The translations under genes were made by a program, and so were the position numbers. Under the pieces are notes generated by a model. That model searched no databases and was not told where the DNA came from. It saw nothing but the letters and a program-made list of their open reading frames with translations. DNA of 64,000 nucleotides from an uncultured Veillonella sp. (GTDB taxonomy: Bacteria; Bacillota; Negativicutes; Veillonellales; Veillonellaceae): the NCBI GenBank assembly GCA_900538355.1, contig UPXS01000011.1, positions 12,228 through 76,227 of the forward strand, given 5' to 3'. Positions within the stretch are counted from its first letter, which is position 1. Every line of letters starts with the position of its first letter. Below, piece after piece: positions 41,518 to 50,367 of the stretch.

Positions 41518-41832
41518 TTAAATATTTTGTGTTTCAATCCACACATCCATCTGTCCGCCACACACCATACCTTCTTTGACAGCTACATCATCATCTAAAA
41601 GGACTTCGATACGACGATGTGCTTCTTTTTTATTCAAAGAATCAACAGCACTTAGGCGAATTTCATTTTCAGCGCGACCACCACCGATGGTACCAAAGAT
41701 AGATCCATCCGGGAATACTACCATAGATGTGCCAGCCTTACGTGGTGTAGAACCACGGGTAAATAAAATTGTAGCTACAGCTAGTGTTTCATTTTTACGA
41801 GCACTTAAATATTCAATAAACTCACGATTCAT
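41518..41832 (-). CDS. XdhC-family protein, N-terminal (XdhC/CoxI) domain only
   Basis: Small protein of 104 residues matching the XdhC_CoxI domain: VATILFTRGSTPRKAGTSMV and IFGTIGGGRAENEIR, with the conserved cysteine in GMVCGGQMDVWIE. In E. coli and Rhodobacter XdhC this domain is joined to a C-terminal Rossmann domain; here the Rossmann part is a separate gene that comes first and overlaps by 11 bases. XdhC proteins bind molybdenum cofactor, promote its sulfuration and load it into xanthine dehydrogenase. Ribosome binding site GGAAAGG. Last gene of the hydroxylase operon. Confidence 0.85.
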   Translation of the reverse strand: MNREFIEYLSARKNETLAVATILFTRGSTPRKAGTSMVVFPDGSIFGTIGGGRAENEIRLSAVDSLNKKEAHRRIEVLLDDDVAVKEGMVCGGQMDVWIETQNI

Positions 41833-42550
41833 GGCTCACTCTACCTTTCCGCAATGAGCCGCCTTTTTTACCACGCACCACTGCCAAATATTCGCTAACG
41901 ATAGATAATGCAATCTCCTCAGGAGTTTGTGCACCTAAGTCTAGACCAATTGGTGCATATACCATATCTAACTCTTCTTGCGTCCAACCTTGTTCACGCA
42001 ATACTTCAAATGCATAATGAATACGCTTTTGACTGCCCATAACACCCATATAGGTTGGCAAGTAGTCGCGCAATTGTTCTAAACATACATTGTCATACTC
42101 ATGAGCACGTGTAACAATGATAAAACCATTATATTCATCAAGAGGTAGATCATTTTTAAAGTTTTCTAAGGGCAAGCATTTACGAGTTACGCGCTCGTCA
42201 AAGAATTCAGGAACTACATATTCTGGACGGTCATCTACAACAGTAACACGACACCCAATGAATAGTAATAAATCTGTAATAGCACGGCTCACATGACCAG
42301 CGCCTAATACAAGAACAGACGGATCATTTTCTACAGGTTGTACGAAACATTCAACTTCGCCTACCATGCACAAAGAATTAAGCTTTGCTTTATCTACCAT
42401 AAAGCCTTCAATTGGTGTGCCATACAAAACACTACCATCTTCAGCATAGATTGCTTTATCCCCTTGACGAGGACCAGATAATACAGTAACCATCAATGTA
42501 GTTTCTGTAAGCTGAAGACGGTCTTTCATCACATCATAGATCGTTTCCAT
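41822..42550 (-). CDS. XdhC-family protein, Rossmann domain
   Basis: Protein of about 242 residues. The C-terminal half is the XdhC Rossmann domain: VLVLGAGHVSRAITDLLLFI, VTVVDDRPEYV, YNGFIIVTRAHEYD and YMGVMGSQKRI, then YAPIGLDLGAQTPEEIALSI. The N-terminal 90 residues are less clear. The start at 42550 (METIYDV) follows AAAGGA; the ATG 15 bases upstream would have a poorer context. It overlaps the end of yqeB. Together with the 104-residue protein downstream it makes a split XdhC used in molybdenum cofactor insertion. Confidence 0.85.
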   Translation of the reverse strand: METIYDVMKDRLQLTETTLMVTVLSGPRQGDKAIYAEDGSVLYGTPIEGFMVDKAKLNSLCMVGEVECFVQPVENDPSVLVLGAGHVSRAITDLLLFIGCRVTVVDDRPEYVVPEFFDERVTRKCLPLENFKNDLPLDEYNGFIIVTRAHEYDNVCLEQLRDYLPTYMGVMGSQKRIHYAFEVLREQGWTQEELDMVYAPIGLDLGAQTPEEIALSIVSEYLAVVRGKKGGSLRKGRVSHES

Positions 42551-43346
42551 CTTGATTCCTTTCATAATCCCATGCAGTAACGGCTTCTAAAACGCCGCCA
42601 CCAACGGCTAGGGATTTATCTGAAATACTATAACAATGAGATTCTTCACAACGAGCATCTACATCGGCCAATTTAAAATGGTCCGATACGATGAGCCCGC
42701 TCTTAAGAATACCTCTAAGAATACCTGTAATTTTAGTGCGTACCGGCTCTTCATCTACATAGCCAATGACTTCATTAGCTTGTACAGAATCACCTATATG
42801 GCGCTTTGCTGTAAACAGACCAGCCTTTGGTGAGTGAATAACACGCTCATGAGTATAACCACCGACATTACCGGGAATGCCCGTATTAGGTTGCGCTGGA
42901 CCATCGTAGATACAGCGACCTAAATAATGGCCGCGCATAGTTTCAATAACCACATCCACGTCATCCCCTGCAGTAAATCCAGGCCCTACACCAATAACGA
43001 GCTCTGCATCATCACGTTTAGTACCAAGATTCTTCTTGCTTAAGATGGCATCTACAACAATGGCTGGTTTTAATGTATCTAATAACTCTTCATAGGAGCT
43101 AGTTACTACAGGAATAACACCTTGTGCCAATGTATCCTTTGCTTCGCTAAGGGTTACATGACGAGCTACAAAGCGTTCCAAAATCATTTCTCCACGATGC
43201 ACGGCATTACCGTAACATACTTCACGGCGAATCATGGTAGGAATAGCGATTTCGTTAATCACTACCGGATAGCCTGCACGTTTCAATCTATATACAGCGC
43301 CAGAAGCGATATCTCCGCCTCCACGCATAAGCACTAATGGTTTCAT
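42534..43346 (-). CDS. yqeB: Selenium-dependent molybdenum hydroxylase accessory protein YqeB
   Basis: Protein of 270 residues matching the YqeB/EF2570-like family (TIGR03309). Visible parts: LMRGGGDIASGAVYRLKRAG, IPTMIRREVCYGNAVHRGEM, VDAILSKKNLGTKRDDAELV and GVGPGFTAGDDVDVVIET, with a biotinyl/lipoyl-like C-terminal part (GLFTAKRHIGDSVQANEVIG). The family is found only with orphan selD and molybdenum hydroxylases, and is believed to help install a labile selenium ligand at molybdenum. It overlaps the upstream mocA-like gene by 4 bases (ATGA). Confidence 0.9.
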   Translation of the reverse strand: MKPLVLMRGGGDIASGAVYRLKRAGYPVVINEIAIPTMIRREVCYGNAVHRGEMILERFVARHVTLSEAKDTLAQGVIPVVTSSYEELLDTLKPAIVVDAILSKKNLGTKRDDAELVIGVGPGFTAGDDVDVVIETMRGHYLGRCIYDGPAQPNTGIPGNVGGYTHERVIHSPKAGLFTAKRHIGDSVQANEVIGYVDEEPVRTKITGILRGILKSGLIVSDHFKLADVDARCEESHCYSISDKSLAVGGGVLEAVTAWDYERNQDGNDL

Positions 43347-44065
43347 AATGCCTCACTTTCACGTTCTTTTAAACGCTCAAAATCATCGGGTGTATCGATA
43401 TCATATCCAATATCGTCACGAATCCATAGTTTGATAACATGGTCTTTACCATCACCACGAATGATGGTCTTGCCCCCTTGGTCCCCTTGGATATGTTGTA
43501 AAGGTTCAAACCAATGCGAACCAAAGAGAACCGGATTTCCCGACTGATAATTCGCCCCATAATGCGGGACGACGATAGTTTTCGAATGAAAGTTATCACT
43601 AAATGCACTAATAACCTGATGTACAACATCCCTCGTCAATAGTGGTTGATCCCCTACAGAACAAAGAATGCCATCTAGCGGTATCGGTGATTTTTCTACC
43701 AAATAACATACTCCTATCGCTATGGACAGACCCTGTCCACGCTCAGGATGTTCATTCCGAACTACTTTGAACCCATAGCTTGTAACAATAGGTTCCAATT
43801 TTTCATGATCGTCACCAGTAACCGCTACAAAAGGTAGTTTACAGAATTCAGTAGGTTTTACATAATCTTCCCATCCACAATGAAGAGCCCCACAGACCGC
43901 ATCTAAAACAGTTTTACCACGCCAGGGTAAAAGCTGCTTATTACACCCCATGCGCTTGGATTGTCCCCCTACGAGGAGGACGATACCAATATGCAAAGGG
44001 CGACGGTCTATGGGGTCTCTCATGGGACTGAAAGCGCTATTAGATTTTGCTTTCACATAAGTCAT
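43343..44065 (-). CDS. mocA: Molybdenum hydroxylase nucleotidyltransferase, YgfJ/MocA-like
   Basis: Nucleotidyltransferase of 240 residues. Its NTP-binding motif is GIVLLVGGQSKRMGCNKQLL, followed by GILCSVGDQPLLTRDVV and GNPVLFGSHWF, as in MobA/MocA and YgfJ (TIGR03310). MocA adds CMP to molybdopterin to form the MCD cofactor used by xanthine-dehydrogenase-type enzymes. The first 25 residues (before RRPLHIGIV) are a non-conserved extension; a start at an internal ATG (residue 15) is possible. Gene order yqeC-mocA-yqeB is tight, with 6 bases or less between genes. Confidence 0.88.
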   Translation of the reverse strand: MTYVKAKSNSAFSPMRDPIDRRPLHIGIVLLVGGQSKRMGCNKQLLPWRGKTVLDAVCGALHCGWEDYVKPTEFCKLPFVAVTGDDHEKLEPIVTSYGFKVVRNEHPERGQGLSIAIGVCYLVEKSPIPLDGILCSVGDQPLLTRDVVHQVISAFSDNFHSKTIVVPHYGANYQSGNPVLFGSHWFEPLQHIQGDQGGKTIIRGDGKDHVIKLWIRDDIGYDIDTPDDFERLKERESEAL

Positions 44066-44071
44066 GAGTAC

Positions 44072-44830
44072 CTACCGACATTGAATAATGCGACGGATTT
44101 CGCAACTTGCTTTATATCCATCAGCTAAGATGATAGCGGAAATGTCGCTATCTACAATGTGATCAATAAAATCATCAATGATGCGATGTTGTACCGTTTC
44201 ATATCCAGTACAGAAGAGTATTTTTTTACCTTTACTGTATTGGAATAAGCCTTGTTTATGAAGCACAAGATCGGCCAACATGCGCGGTGTTACAATGGCA
44301 CCCATATCGCGTTTCACGATATCTTGAACGAGCTCGATATTATGCACATGTTCATCATCTAGTGGGGCCCCTAACATTTGCAAATTCACTAGACCAATGG
44401 TGGTCCTTGTAAGAGATGGGATAACTGGCTCGGTCGTCTTAGGCGCCTTAAGCCATTTTTCCTTTGCCCCATCGGCTTCTACTACAATTTGCCAGTTCGG
44501 ATGTAACTTTGCTAAACCATCGATAAGATCACAATCTAAGGAGTCTACTTTTGTTCCTGTAATTCCAGAGAACCACGCACCACAATATCCACGCAACACA
44601 CGATCACTACAATATTCATCTGCTTCATTAATATTTCGAGTATAAATCGGTTCATAATGAGCTACTTGAGATTCATAGAGTCGAGTCGTAGTCGTAACTA
44701 CGATGGGCTGACCTTTCAGCCGTCCATATTCTACTAATTTTGAAAGCACAGTCGTTTTACCGCCAGCCCCAACAAGGGCCACGATTCCCGGCTGAATCAA
44801 TCGATTCCAATAGGATGTTTGTGATGTCAT
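44072..44830 (-). CDS. yqeC: Selenium-dependent hydroxylase accessory protein YqeC
   Basis: Protein of 252 residues with a P-loop (IVALVGAGGKTTVLSKLVEY) and the family phrases PIVVTTTTRLYESQ, WQIVVEADGAKEKWLKAP and TTIGLVNLQMLGAPLDDE. This matches the YqeC family (TIGR03172). It is a presumed nucleotide-driven helper in maturation of selenium-containing molybdenum hydroxylases; the exact reaction is unproven. It is 41 bases downstream of the large hydroxylase subunit gene, with AGGAGG before the ATG. Confidence 0.9.
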   Translation of the reverse strand: MTSQTSYWNRLIQPGIVALVGAGGKTTVLSKLVEYGRLKGQPIVVTTTTRLYESQVAHYEPIYTRNINEADEYCSDRVLRGYCGAWFSGITGTKVDSLDCDLIDGLAKLHPNWQIVVEADGAKEKWLKAPKTTEPVIPSLTRTTIGLVNLQMLGAPLDDEHVHNIELVQDIVKRDMGAIVTPRMLADLVLHKQGLFQYSKGKKILFCTGYETVQHRIIDDFIDHIVDSDISAIILADGYKASCEIRRIIQCR

Positions 44831-44871
44831 AAAACCAGGCCTCCTTATAAAGGAAAAGTAAATAGAAACCT

Positions 44872-47166
44872 CTATACTTTATATTTCTCGTCCATAGCCA
44901 TAAATACCTTCTCAGGTGTCATAGGTAATGTACGAACGTCCGCACCAACTGCATTTTTAATAGCATGTTGAATAGCTGGACTAGCCGTATTAATAACAAC
45001 TTCACCAATAGATTTAGCGCCAAATCCGCCTGTCGGTTCGTAAGATTCTACAAAGTCTACATGTAACTCACCGATATCTTGACGGGTTGGAATTTTATAA
45101 GTCATAAGATTATTAGTCTCTAAACGACCATTGCTGGAATAACGCACATCTTCATATAGTGCCATACCGATAGCTTGTACCACGCCACCTTCAACTTGAA
45201 CGCGAGCCAATTTAGGGTTAATAACAGTACCGCAATCGATACAAGAATATGTATGAAGAGGAATAACCTTACCAGTTTGTTTATCTACTTTCACCTCTGC
45301 AATAGTTGCCATGAATGGAGGTGGGGATGTATGACTGCCCCATGTAGCAAAACCAGACAATTGTTCAGCATTAACGCCTACCAATAATTTTGGAGCCAAT
45401 TGATGGATATCCATTGTTTGGGAACCATCTTTTGTAGTAGCTACAACGCCATCAAAGTCGATGTTTTCTACATCTGTATTGAAGAATTGAGCAAACTTAG
45501 CGATAATCTTAGTGCGTAATTCTTCAGCAGCCATCTTAGCAGCCGTACCAGTTACGTATGTTGTACTAGACGCATAGGAACCTGGGTCAAATGGTACGAT
45601 GTCTGTATCGGATTCGACAACAGTCATGTATTCCATCGGACAACCAATTACTTCGCAAGCCATTTGGGTCAATACAGTATTAGAACCCATGCCCATATCG
45701 GAGGAGCCAGTGTACAATGTATAGTTACCATCATCACCAAGGCGAATTTCTACAGATGCTACGTCAATATTAGCAACGCCAGAGCCTTGCAATGCCAACG
45801 CCATACCGAGGCCGCCACGGTAGCGTTCATCGATATCCCAAGAATGAGGACGTTCATCCCAACGTGCCATTTCTTTTACGCGATTTACAGTGTCTTGGAA
45901 CAAACCAGAATCAAGATATTCATCTGGAGCGTATACCAAGCTTTGTTCACCTTGAGCAATCAAGTTTTTTTGACGCAATTCAGCAGGGTCTACACCCATT
46001 TTGTCCGCCAAGTTATTAACTGCACACTCTAAAGGCCACAACGCTTCAGTAGCACCATAACCACGGAATGCACCGCCTGGTGTATGGTTCATGTATACGC
46101 CTTCTGTACCATAGTGAATTGCTGTCGCTTTATTGTATAAAGGAATAGACTTATGCTCACCAGCTGTAGTTGTAGTGAAACAGTGAGTTGCATGAGCACC
46201 AGCGTCAGTAATGGAATCCATATCAATGACCTTGATAATACCATCTTTTGTAGCACCTACGCGGATTTTCCATTCACGAGCATGACGTGTAGTAGAGCAA
46301 GTTTGCGCTTCTGTACGATCGTATAAGAGATAGCAAGGTTTCTTCAATGTCCATGCTACGAAGGCTGTCATAATTTCTGTACAAGCCGTTTGTTTAGAGC
46401 CAAAACCACCGCCGATACGAGGTTTGATTACACGAACCTTCGTTGCGGGAATACCAAGTGCACGCGCAATATGACGGCGTACATGGAATACGATTTGCGT
46501 GGACGATACGATAACTACGCGGCCTAATGCATCTATATAACCAAAGCTTTGGAACGGTTCCATCGCTGTTTGGCGTGTCGCTTGGTCAAAGTAAGTACCT
46601 TCTACTACATAATCACATTTTGCAAGTTCAGCTTCAAGATCGCCAACTCGTTTATGATAAGATACACAAATATTGCGTTTATAATCTTGACCTACAGGGA
46701 TATTATTGTGAATATCATCTTCAGGGTGAACTACTGTTTCATGGTCGATAGCCGTATGCATATCGAGTACAGGTTTTTGCACTTCGTATTCAACCTTGAT
46801 GAGAGGCATCGCTTTAAGTGCTGTAGCTTCATCTTTTGCAACAACAAGAGCCACTTCATCGCCTACATAACGAACTACAGGATCCAAGATGAGAGCATCA
46901 TAGGCAGATGGCTCTGGATATGTTTGACCTGCCAATGTAAAGCGAGTATTCGGCACATCTTCATGTGTGAAGATTGCTTCAACGCCTGGAATCAATTTAG
47001 CTTTAGATGTATCGATAGATTTAATACGCGCCTGTGCATGAGGGCTACGAAGTACCTTAATAACGAGCGCATCTTTGGGAACAAAATCACCTGTATAAGA
47101 TGGTTTACCAGACAAGATACCTTTATAGTCAACTTTGTCATAGGACTTACCGATGTGCTTATTCAT
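44872..47166 (-). CDS. Xanthine-dehydrogenase-family molybdopterin subunit
   Basis: Large catalytic subunit of 764 residues of the molybdenum hydroxylase family. Cofactor-binding motifs: RIGGGFGSKQ, GGAFRGYGATEALW and, near the C-terminus, GGFGAKSIGEVVINTASPAI with the catalytic glutamate of the GE pair. Two-domain order (Ald_Xan_dh_C then Ald_Xan_dh_C2) and length are normal. Co-location with yqeB, yqeC and the mocA-like gene, and selD plus yedF elsewhere in the window, suggests a selenium-dependent enzyme. The natural substrate (xanthine, purine or another N-heterocycle) is not certain. It overlaps the FeS subunit gene by one base. Confidence 0.92.
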   Translation of the reverse strand: MNKHIGKSYDKVDYKGILSGKPSYTGDFVPKDALVIKVLRSPHAQARIKSIDTSKAKLIPGVEAIFTHEDVPNTRFTLAGQTYPEPSAYDALILDPVVRYVGDEVALVVAKDEATALKAMPLIKVEYEVQKPVLDMHTAIDHETVVHPEDDIHNNIPVGQDYKRNICVSYHKRVGDLEAELAKCDYVVEGTYFDQATRQTAMEPFQSFGYIDALGRVVIVSSTQIVFHVRRHIARALGIPATKVRVIKPRIGGGFGSKQTACTEIMTAFVAWTLKKPCYLLYDRTEAQTCSTTRHAREWKIRVGATKDGIIKVIDMDSITDAGAHATHCFTTTTAGEHKSIPLYNKATAIHYGTEGVYMNHTPGGAFRGYGATEALWPLECAVNNLADKMGVDPAELRQKNLIAQGEQSLVYAPDEYLDSGLFQDTVNRVKEMARWDERPHSWDIDERYRGGLGMALALQGSGVANIDVASVEIRLGDDGNYTLYTGSSDMGMGSNTVLTQMACEVIGCPMEYMTVVESDTDIVPFDPGSYASSTTYVTGTAAKMAAEELRTKIIAKFAQFFNTDVENIDFDGVVATTKDGSQTMDIHQLAPKLLVGVNAEQLSGFATWGSHTSPPPFMATIAEVKVDKQTGKVIPLHTYSCIDCGTVINPKLARVQVEGGVVQAIGMALYEDVRYSSNGRLETNNLMTYKIPTRQDIGELHVDFVESYEPTGGFGAKSIGEVVINTASPAIQHAIKNAVGADVRTLPMTPEKVFMAMDEKYKV

Positions 47167-47621
47167 TATTTCAGGCCTCCTTCTAAGAATTTACGAACCC
47201 CTCGAAGTTGTGATTCATAGCCAGTACAACGGCACAAGTTACCGATGAGATACTCGCGGATTTCATCATCACTAGCCTTTGGATTTTTACGTTTCAAATT
47301 GATAGCACTCATCATCATGCCAGTTGTGCAGAAACCACATTGGTCAGCACCTTCGCTAGCAATACAATCCGCCAATAATTCAGCCTCTTCTTGTAAGCCT
47401 TCTAATGTAGTAATTTTGTGACCTGGTGCACGGAATGTAGGATACGCACAAGACAAGATAATTTCGTCATCCACCCATACAGTGCAAAGACCACAGTTTG
47501 TTGTGTCACAGCCACAACGTACGCTGTAGTAACCAAGATTACGCAATGTATCCAACAACATTTCATCAGTTGGCACATTAACAGTTACATTTTTATTATT
47601 AATATTAAGTACTAATTCCAT
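47166..47621 (-). CDS. Molybdenum hydroxylase [2Fe-2S] subunit
   Basis: Small electron-transfer subunit of 151 residues. A plant-type [2Fe-2S] domain (VRCGCDTTNCGLCTVWVDD) is followed by the four-helix [2Fe-2S] domain with CGFCTTGMMMSA and the closing LCRCTGYES. All eight cluster cysteines are visible. It passes electrons from the molybdenum centre to the FAD subunit. Overlaps the neighbouring subunit genes by one base on each side, which means tight translational coupling. Confidence 0.95.
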   Translation of the reverse strand: MELVLNINNKNVTVNVPTDEMLLDTLRNLGYYSVRCGCDTTNCGLCTVWVDDEIILSCAYPTFRAPGHKITTLEGLQEEAELLADCIASEGADQCGFCTTGMMMSAINLKRKNPKASDDEIREYLIGNLCRCTGYESQLRGVRKFLEGGLK

Positions 47622-48403
47622 TATTGTGCCACCTCCTTAGCCAAGCGTTGAACCATTGCTTTTACCATTTCCATGCGGTATTCTTTAGACGCATGAGAGT
47701 TAGATTGGTAAACTAATTCTTCAGATGCTAATTGACCTGCTTCTTTTGCTGCAGCCAATCCTTTTTCTGAAAGCAAAGCACTTGCTTTTTCTGCTAATTG
47801 AGGCACGCCAGGTCTTGTACCAATGTACAATTCAACGCCTTTATCATCACGGCGAATAGCACCTGTCAACACTGGGAAATCGCCACGAGAGATACGAAGA
47901 GCTTCAACAGCTACAGGTACCTCTACTTTAGGAATGCGAATTTCCACGAGGATATCACGTTCTCTGTATGTCATATAGTCTTGCATGGACATGCGGCCAC
48001 CTTTAAAAGTAACGATGTCTGCATGTACTGCCAATAGAGCTGGAATTATATCAGAAAAGCCGAATTTACTTGCTACAGATCCACCCATAGTAGCTGTGTT
48101 GCGGAATTGAATGCCAAGAATTTCCTTAACACCTTTAACAACAGCACCACCGCAGAATTGTTGTAATGGCTCAAAGCGTTCCACATCGCCTTGCGTTGCC
48201 ATAGCACCAATGGCAAATTCGTTATCCTCTTCGCGAACATAACGCAAGTCAAGACTAGCCATGTCAATCACTGCAGGCCATGTGCGTCGACCTAAACGCA
48301 ACCAGCAGCCGCCAGCTAGCATTGGGGCAGTTTTGTTTTTTGTGGCTAATTCATAAGCCTCTTCCACCGTCTTCGGTTGTAATACTTTCATAAATGCTAA
48401 CAT
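47621..48403 (-). CDS. Molybdenum hydroxylase FAD-binding subunit
   Basis: FAD-binding subunit of 260 residues, first gene of the eight-gene operon. The PCMH-type FAD motif appears as KTAPMLAGGCWLRLGRRTWP, with IQFRNTATMGGSVASKFGFS further on, as in CoxM/XdhB-type subunits. It carries electrons from the iron-sulfur subunit to NAD or another acceptor. The start at 48403 (MLAFMKVLQP) has GAGAGGA upstream; the ORF's earlier in-frame ATG (48472) lies in sequence that should hold the promoter shared with the divergent queG gene. Confidence 0.92.
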   Translation of the reverse strand: MLAFMKVLQPKTVEEAYELATKNKTAPMLAGGCWLRLGRRTWPAVIDMASLDLRYVREEDNEFAIGAMATQGDVERFEPLQQFCGGAVVKGVKEILGIQFRNTATMGGSVASKFGFSDIIPALLAVHADIVTFKGGRMSMQDYMTYRERDILVEIRIPKVEVPVAVEALRISRGDFPVLTGAIRRDDKGVELYIGTRPGVPQLAEKASALLSEKGLAAAKEAGQLASEELVYQSNSHASKEYRMEMVKAMVQRLAKEVAQ

Positions 48404-48557
48404 AATCTGTCCTCTCAATGGTATACTAATACTAACAGTACTGGATGATAACCATAAAAATACAGATATCACCGAACTACAAACCTAGCAGGAATCTATA
48501 GAATTCCTCACGTTTCTTATACTTTTATTTTACCAATTATTCGCTACTAAATCTACG

Positions 48558-49433
48558 ATGAAAGATATAAATTTACAAGAATTTTGCAAAGAATTACATA
48601 TTTATGAATTTGGTATTGCCCCTTGGCCCCTACCTGAAAATGCAAAGACTATTTTGTATGAGAGCAACCCCTGTCCATTTACAGCAGCCGACGTAGAGGA
48701 GCGATTGCTAGGAACAACAGAGTTTACGCCTAAAAGCGCTATTGTATGCCTCTTTCCATACTACGTAGAGCATAGTGGTCCATCGAATCTATCCCGTTAT
48801 ACATGGGCTACGGATTATCACCTGGTCATTAATGAATATTTAGAAAAACTTACTGAAAAATTACAAAAAATGAATACTTCAGCCCAGTTTTCTATACATT
48901 GTGACACCTCTCCCCTCGCGGATCGTTACATGGCCTACTTAGCAGGCCTTGGTTTCTACGGCAAAAACAATTGTTTCATCAGTCCTAAATGGGGATCCTA
49001 TGTTACGATAGGAACAATTTTAACTACCTTAGAATTTGAGCCAAATACACCGCTCGATCAATCCTGTATGGGGTGCAATCGGTGTATTACGTCCTGCTTA
49101 GGGCAATGTTTAGGGCACGACGAATTTAAATATGATACTTGTAAAAGCTACCTAACACAGAAAAAGGGAGATCTTACAAACGAGGAAGAAACCATCATAG
49201 GAAAAACGCCACTCGTATTTGGCTGCGATGTATGCCAAGAGGTCTGTCCCCATAATCAAAATATCCCAACAACGCCCATCCCTGAATTCCAACACGTAGA
49301 ACCGTACATAGATATTAACGAACTAGAGACCCTAACAAACAAAGAATTCAAAGCTAAGTATGGCAATCGGGCATTCTCGTGGCGCGGGAAAAAAATATTA
49401 ATGAGAAACCAAAATATTATTGAAGAAAAATAG
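48558..49433 (+). CDS. queG: Epoxyqueuosine reductase QueG (short form)
   Basis: Cobalamin-dependent iron-sulfur enzyme that makes the last step to queuosine in tRNA. It has the catalytic-aspartate region HCDTSPLADRYMAYLAGLG then FYGKNNCFISPKWGS, and two [4Fe-4S] motifs (CMGCNRCITSC and CDVCQEVCPHNQ). At 291 residues it lacks the C-terminal HEAT-repeat part of longer QueG proteins. No good ribosome binding site is visible before the ATG, so translation may be weak or leaderless. Divergent from the hydroxylase operon. The nearby cbiZ gene (corrinoid salvage) fits its need for cobalamin. Confidence 0.88.
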   Translation: MKDINLQEFCKELHIYEFGIAPWPLPENAKTILYESNPCPFTAADVEERLLGTTEFTPKSAIVCLFPYYVEHSGPSNLSRYTWATDYHLVINEYLEKLTEKLQKMNTSAQFSIHCDTSPLADRYMAYLAGLGFYGKNNCFISPKWGSYVTIGTILTTLEFEPNTPLDQSCMGCNRCITSCLGQCLGHDEFKYDTCKSYLTQKKGDLTNEEETIIGKTPLVFGCDVCQEVCPHNQNIPTTPIPEFQHVEPYIDINELETLTNKEFKAKYGNRAFSWRGKKILMRNQNIIEEK

Positions 49434-49472
49434 ATATTATAATTTTTATACTTTATAATACTTTTACAAGCT

Positions 49473-49501
49473 TTGACATCTGTTAAACAAAAACTTATAA
49501 T
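49473..49501 (+). promoter_or_regulatory. Consensus promoter in the queG-yfbR gap
   Basis: TTGACA (49473-49478), 17-base spacer, TATAAT (49496-49501): a perfect sigma-70/sigma-A promoter with no protein gene downstream on its strand before a terminator. Confidence 0.75.
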
Positions 49502-49507
49502 AAAATA

Positions 49508-49647
49508 ACAGAGATAGCTAGATGCCTAGGAACGTCCAGCTCATCTCTAAAACTTTATTTGAGATGTAAAATGGCTGTGACGTCTATTAAGATGTTATGG
49601 CTATTTTTATAGAATAAAAGAGACGACTATCAGTCGTCTCTTTTTTA
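49508..49647 (+). ncRNA. Candidate small RNA gene
   Basis: A perfect promoter at 49473-49501 is followed by about 140 bases that end in a strong terminator. A closing stem ATAGC/GCTAT (49514-49518 with 49600-49604) encloses an interrupted long stem: ACGTC/GACGT, CAGC/GCTG and CATCTC/GAGATG (49532-49547 with 49561-49583). The only ORFs are 15 and 13 codons with no clear ribosome binding site. It does not match the SRP, tmRNA or RNase P cores that I know. 6S-like function is possible but unproven. Confidence 0.55.
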
Positions 49648-49648
49648 A
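49617..49648. terminator. Bidirectional terminator between the small RNA and yfbR
   Basis: AAAAGAGACGACT-ATC-AGTCGTCTCTTTT stem with T runs on both sides. Confidence 0.88.
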
Positions 49649-49651
49649 TTA

Positions 49652-50242
49652 TTATTTGATTTCGTAATAGTTTAGTTCATCCAAGCTCTTACCAAGGGCA
49701 GGCATATAGGTTTCAAGGAACATATCTACCTCTGGCATATTGAGTGCTTTCAGTTTAGCTAAAATAGAGTCATGTGCTTCTTTAAACTCATCGTTTCCTG
49801 CTTTGAGTTCGTTCACGCATTTCATATACGCTGAAATGGTATCTGCCGCTTTAACGATGGGCCATTCAGGGCTCTCCTCGGCATCTACAATAAAAGGTTT
49901 ATAGACAGCTTGTAATCGTTCTGGCAAGGTAGACAACATTTTCTCTTGTGCTAACGTTTCAACTTCGCCATAGAGTTCACGAAGTTTTGGATCAAAATAT
50001 TTAATCGGTGTTGGCATGTCGCCCGTAAAGATTTCACTTACTTCATGATACATAGCAATGACAGCCACTTTATTAATATCTACATTGCCACCAAAGTATT
50101 CATTCTTTAGAGCTGCTAAGTTATGTGCTACCATGGCTACTTCTAAGCTATGTTCTTGAATATTTTCTATTTCTGTATTGCGCATGAGACTCCATCGATT
50201 GATAAAGCGCATGCGTTTTAAAAATGCAAAAAATGAACTCAT
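49652..50242 (-). CDS. yfbR: 5'-Deoxynucleotidase YfbR-like HD-domain protein
   Basis: HD-domain protein of 196 residues, similar to E. coli YfbR along its length: FINRWSLMRNTEIENIQEHS, LEVAMVAHNLAALKN, FGGNVDINKVAVIAMYHEVS, then EIFTGDMPTPIKYF and VKAADTISAYMKCVNEL. YfbR removes phosphate from deoxynucleoside 5'-monophosphates. The HD pair that binds metal is His-Glu here (AMYHEVSE) rather than His-Asp (MYHDASE in E. coli), which is unusual and might change metal use. The start at 50242 (MSSFFAFL) follows GGGGGA; the ORF's earlier ATG lacks a site. Confidence 0.85.
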   Translation of the reverse strand: MSSFFAFLKRMRFINRWSLMRNTEIENIQEHSLEVAMVAHNLAALKNEYFGGNVDINKVAVIAMYHEVSEIFTGDMPTPIKYFDPKLRELYGEVETLAQEKMLSTLPERLQAVYKPFIVDAEESPEWPIVKAADTISAYMKCVNELKAGNDEFKEAHDSILAKLKALNMPEVDMFLETYMPALGKSLDELNYYEIK

Positions 50243-50261
50243 ATATCCCCCATTACATAAT

Positions 50262-50282
50262 AGGTCCTGCATGGCAGGACCT
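50262..50282 (-). terminator. Hairpin between dacA and yfbR
   Basis: Perfect 9-base-pair stem AGGTCCTGC-ATG-GCAGGACCT with a weak T tail. Probably the dacA terminator. Confidence 0.5.
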
Positions 50283-50367
50283 ATTTTAATACTATTTATT
50301 TAACTATGAAACTTAAATTATATTAGGTTTACTCAAGATACTCTCTAATCATGCTCGTCATGCTCAA

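Noticed and set aside
45664..46032. Forward ORFs inside the large hydroxylase subunit gene
   Set aside because: Antisense shadows without start signals.
46549..47220. Forward ORF of 223 codons antisense to the hydroxylase genes
   Set aside because: Composition (rich in Cys, Phe, Ile, His) is that of an antisense shadow of a real gene with biased codons.
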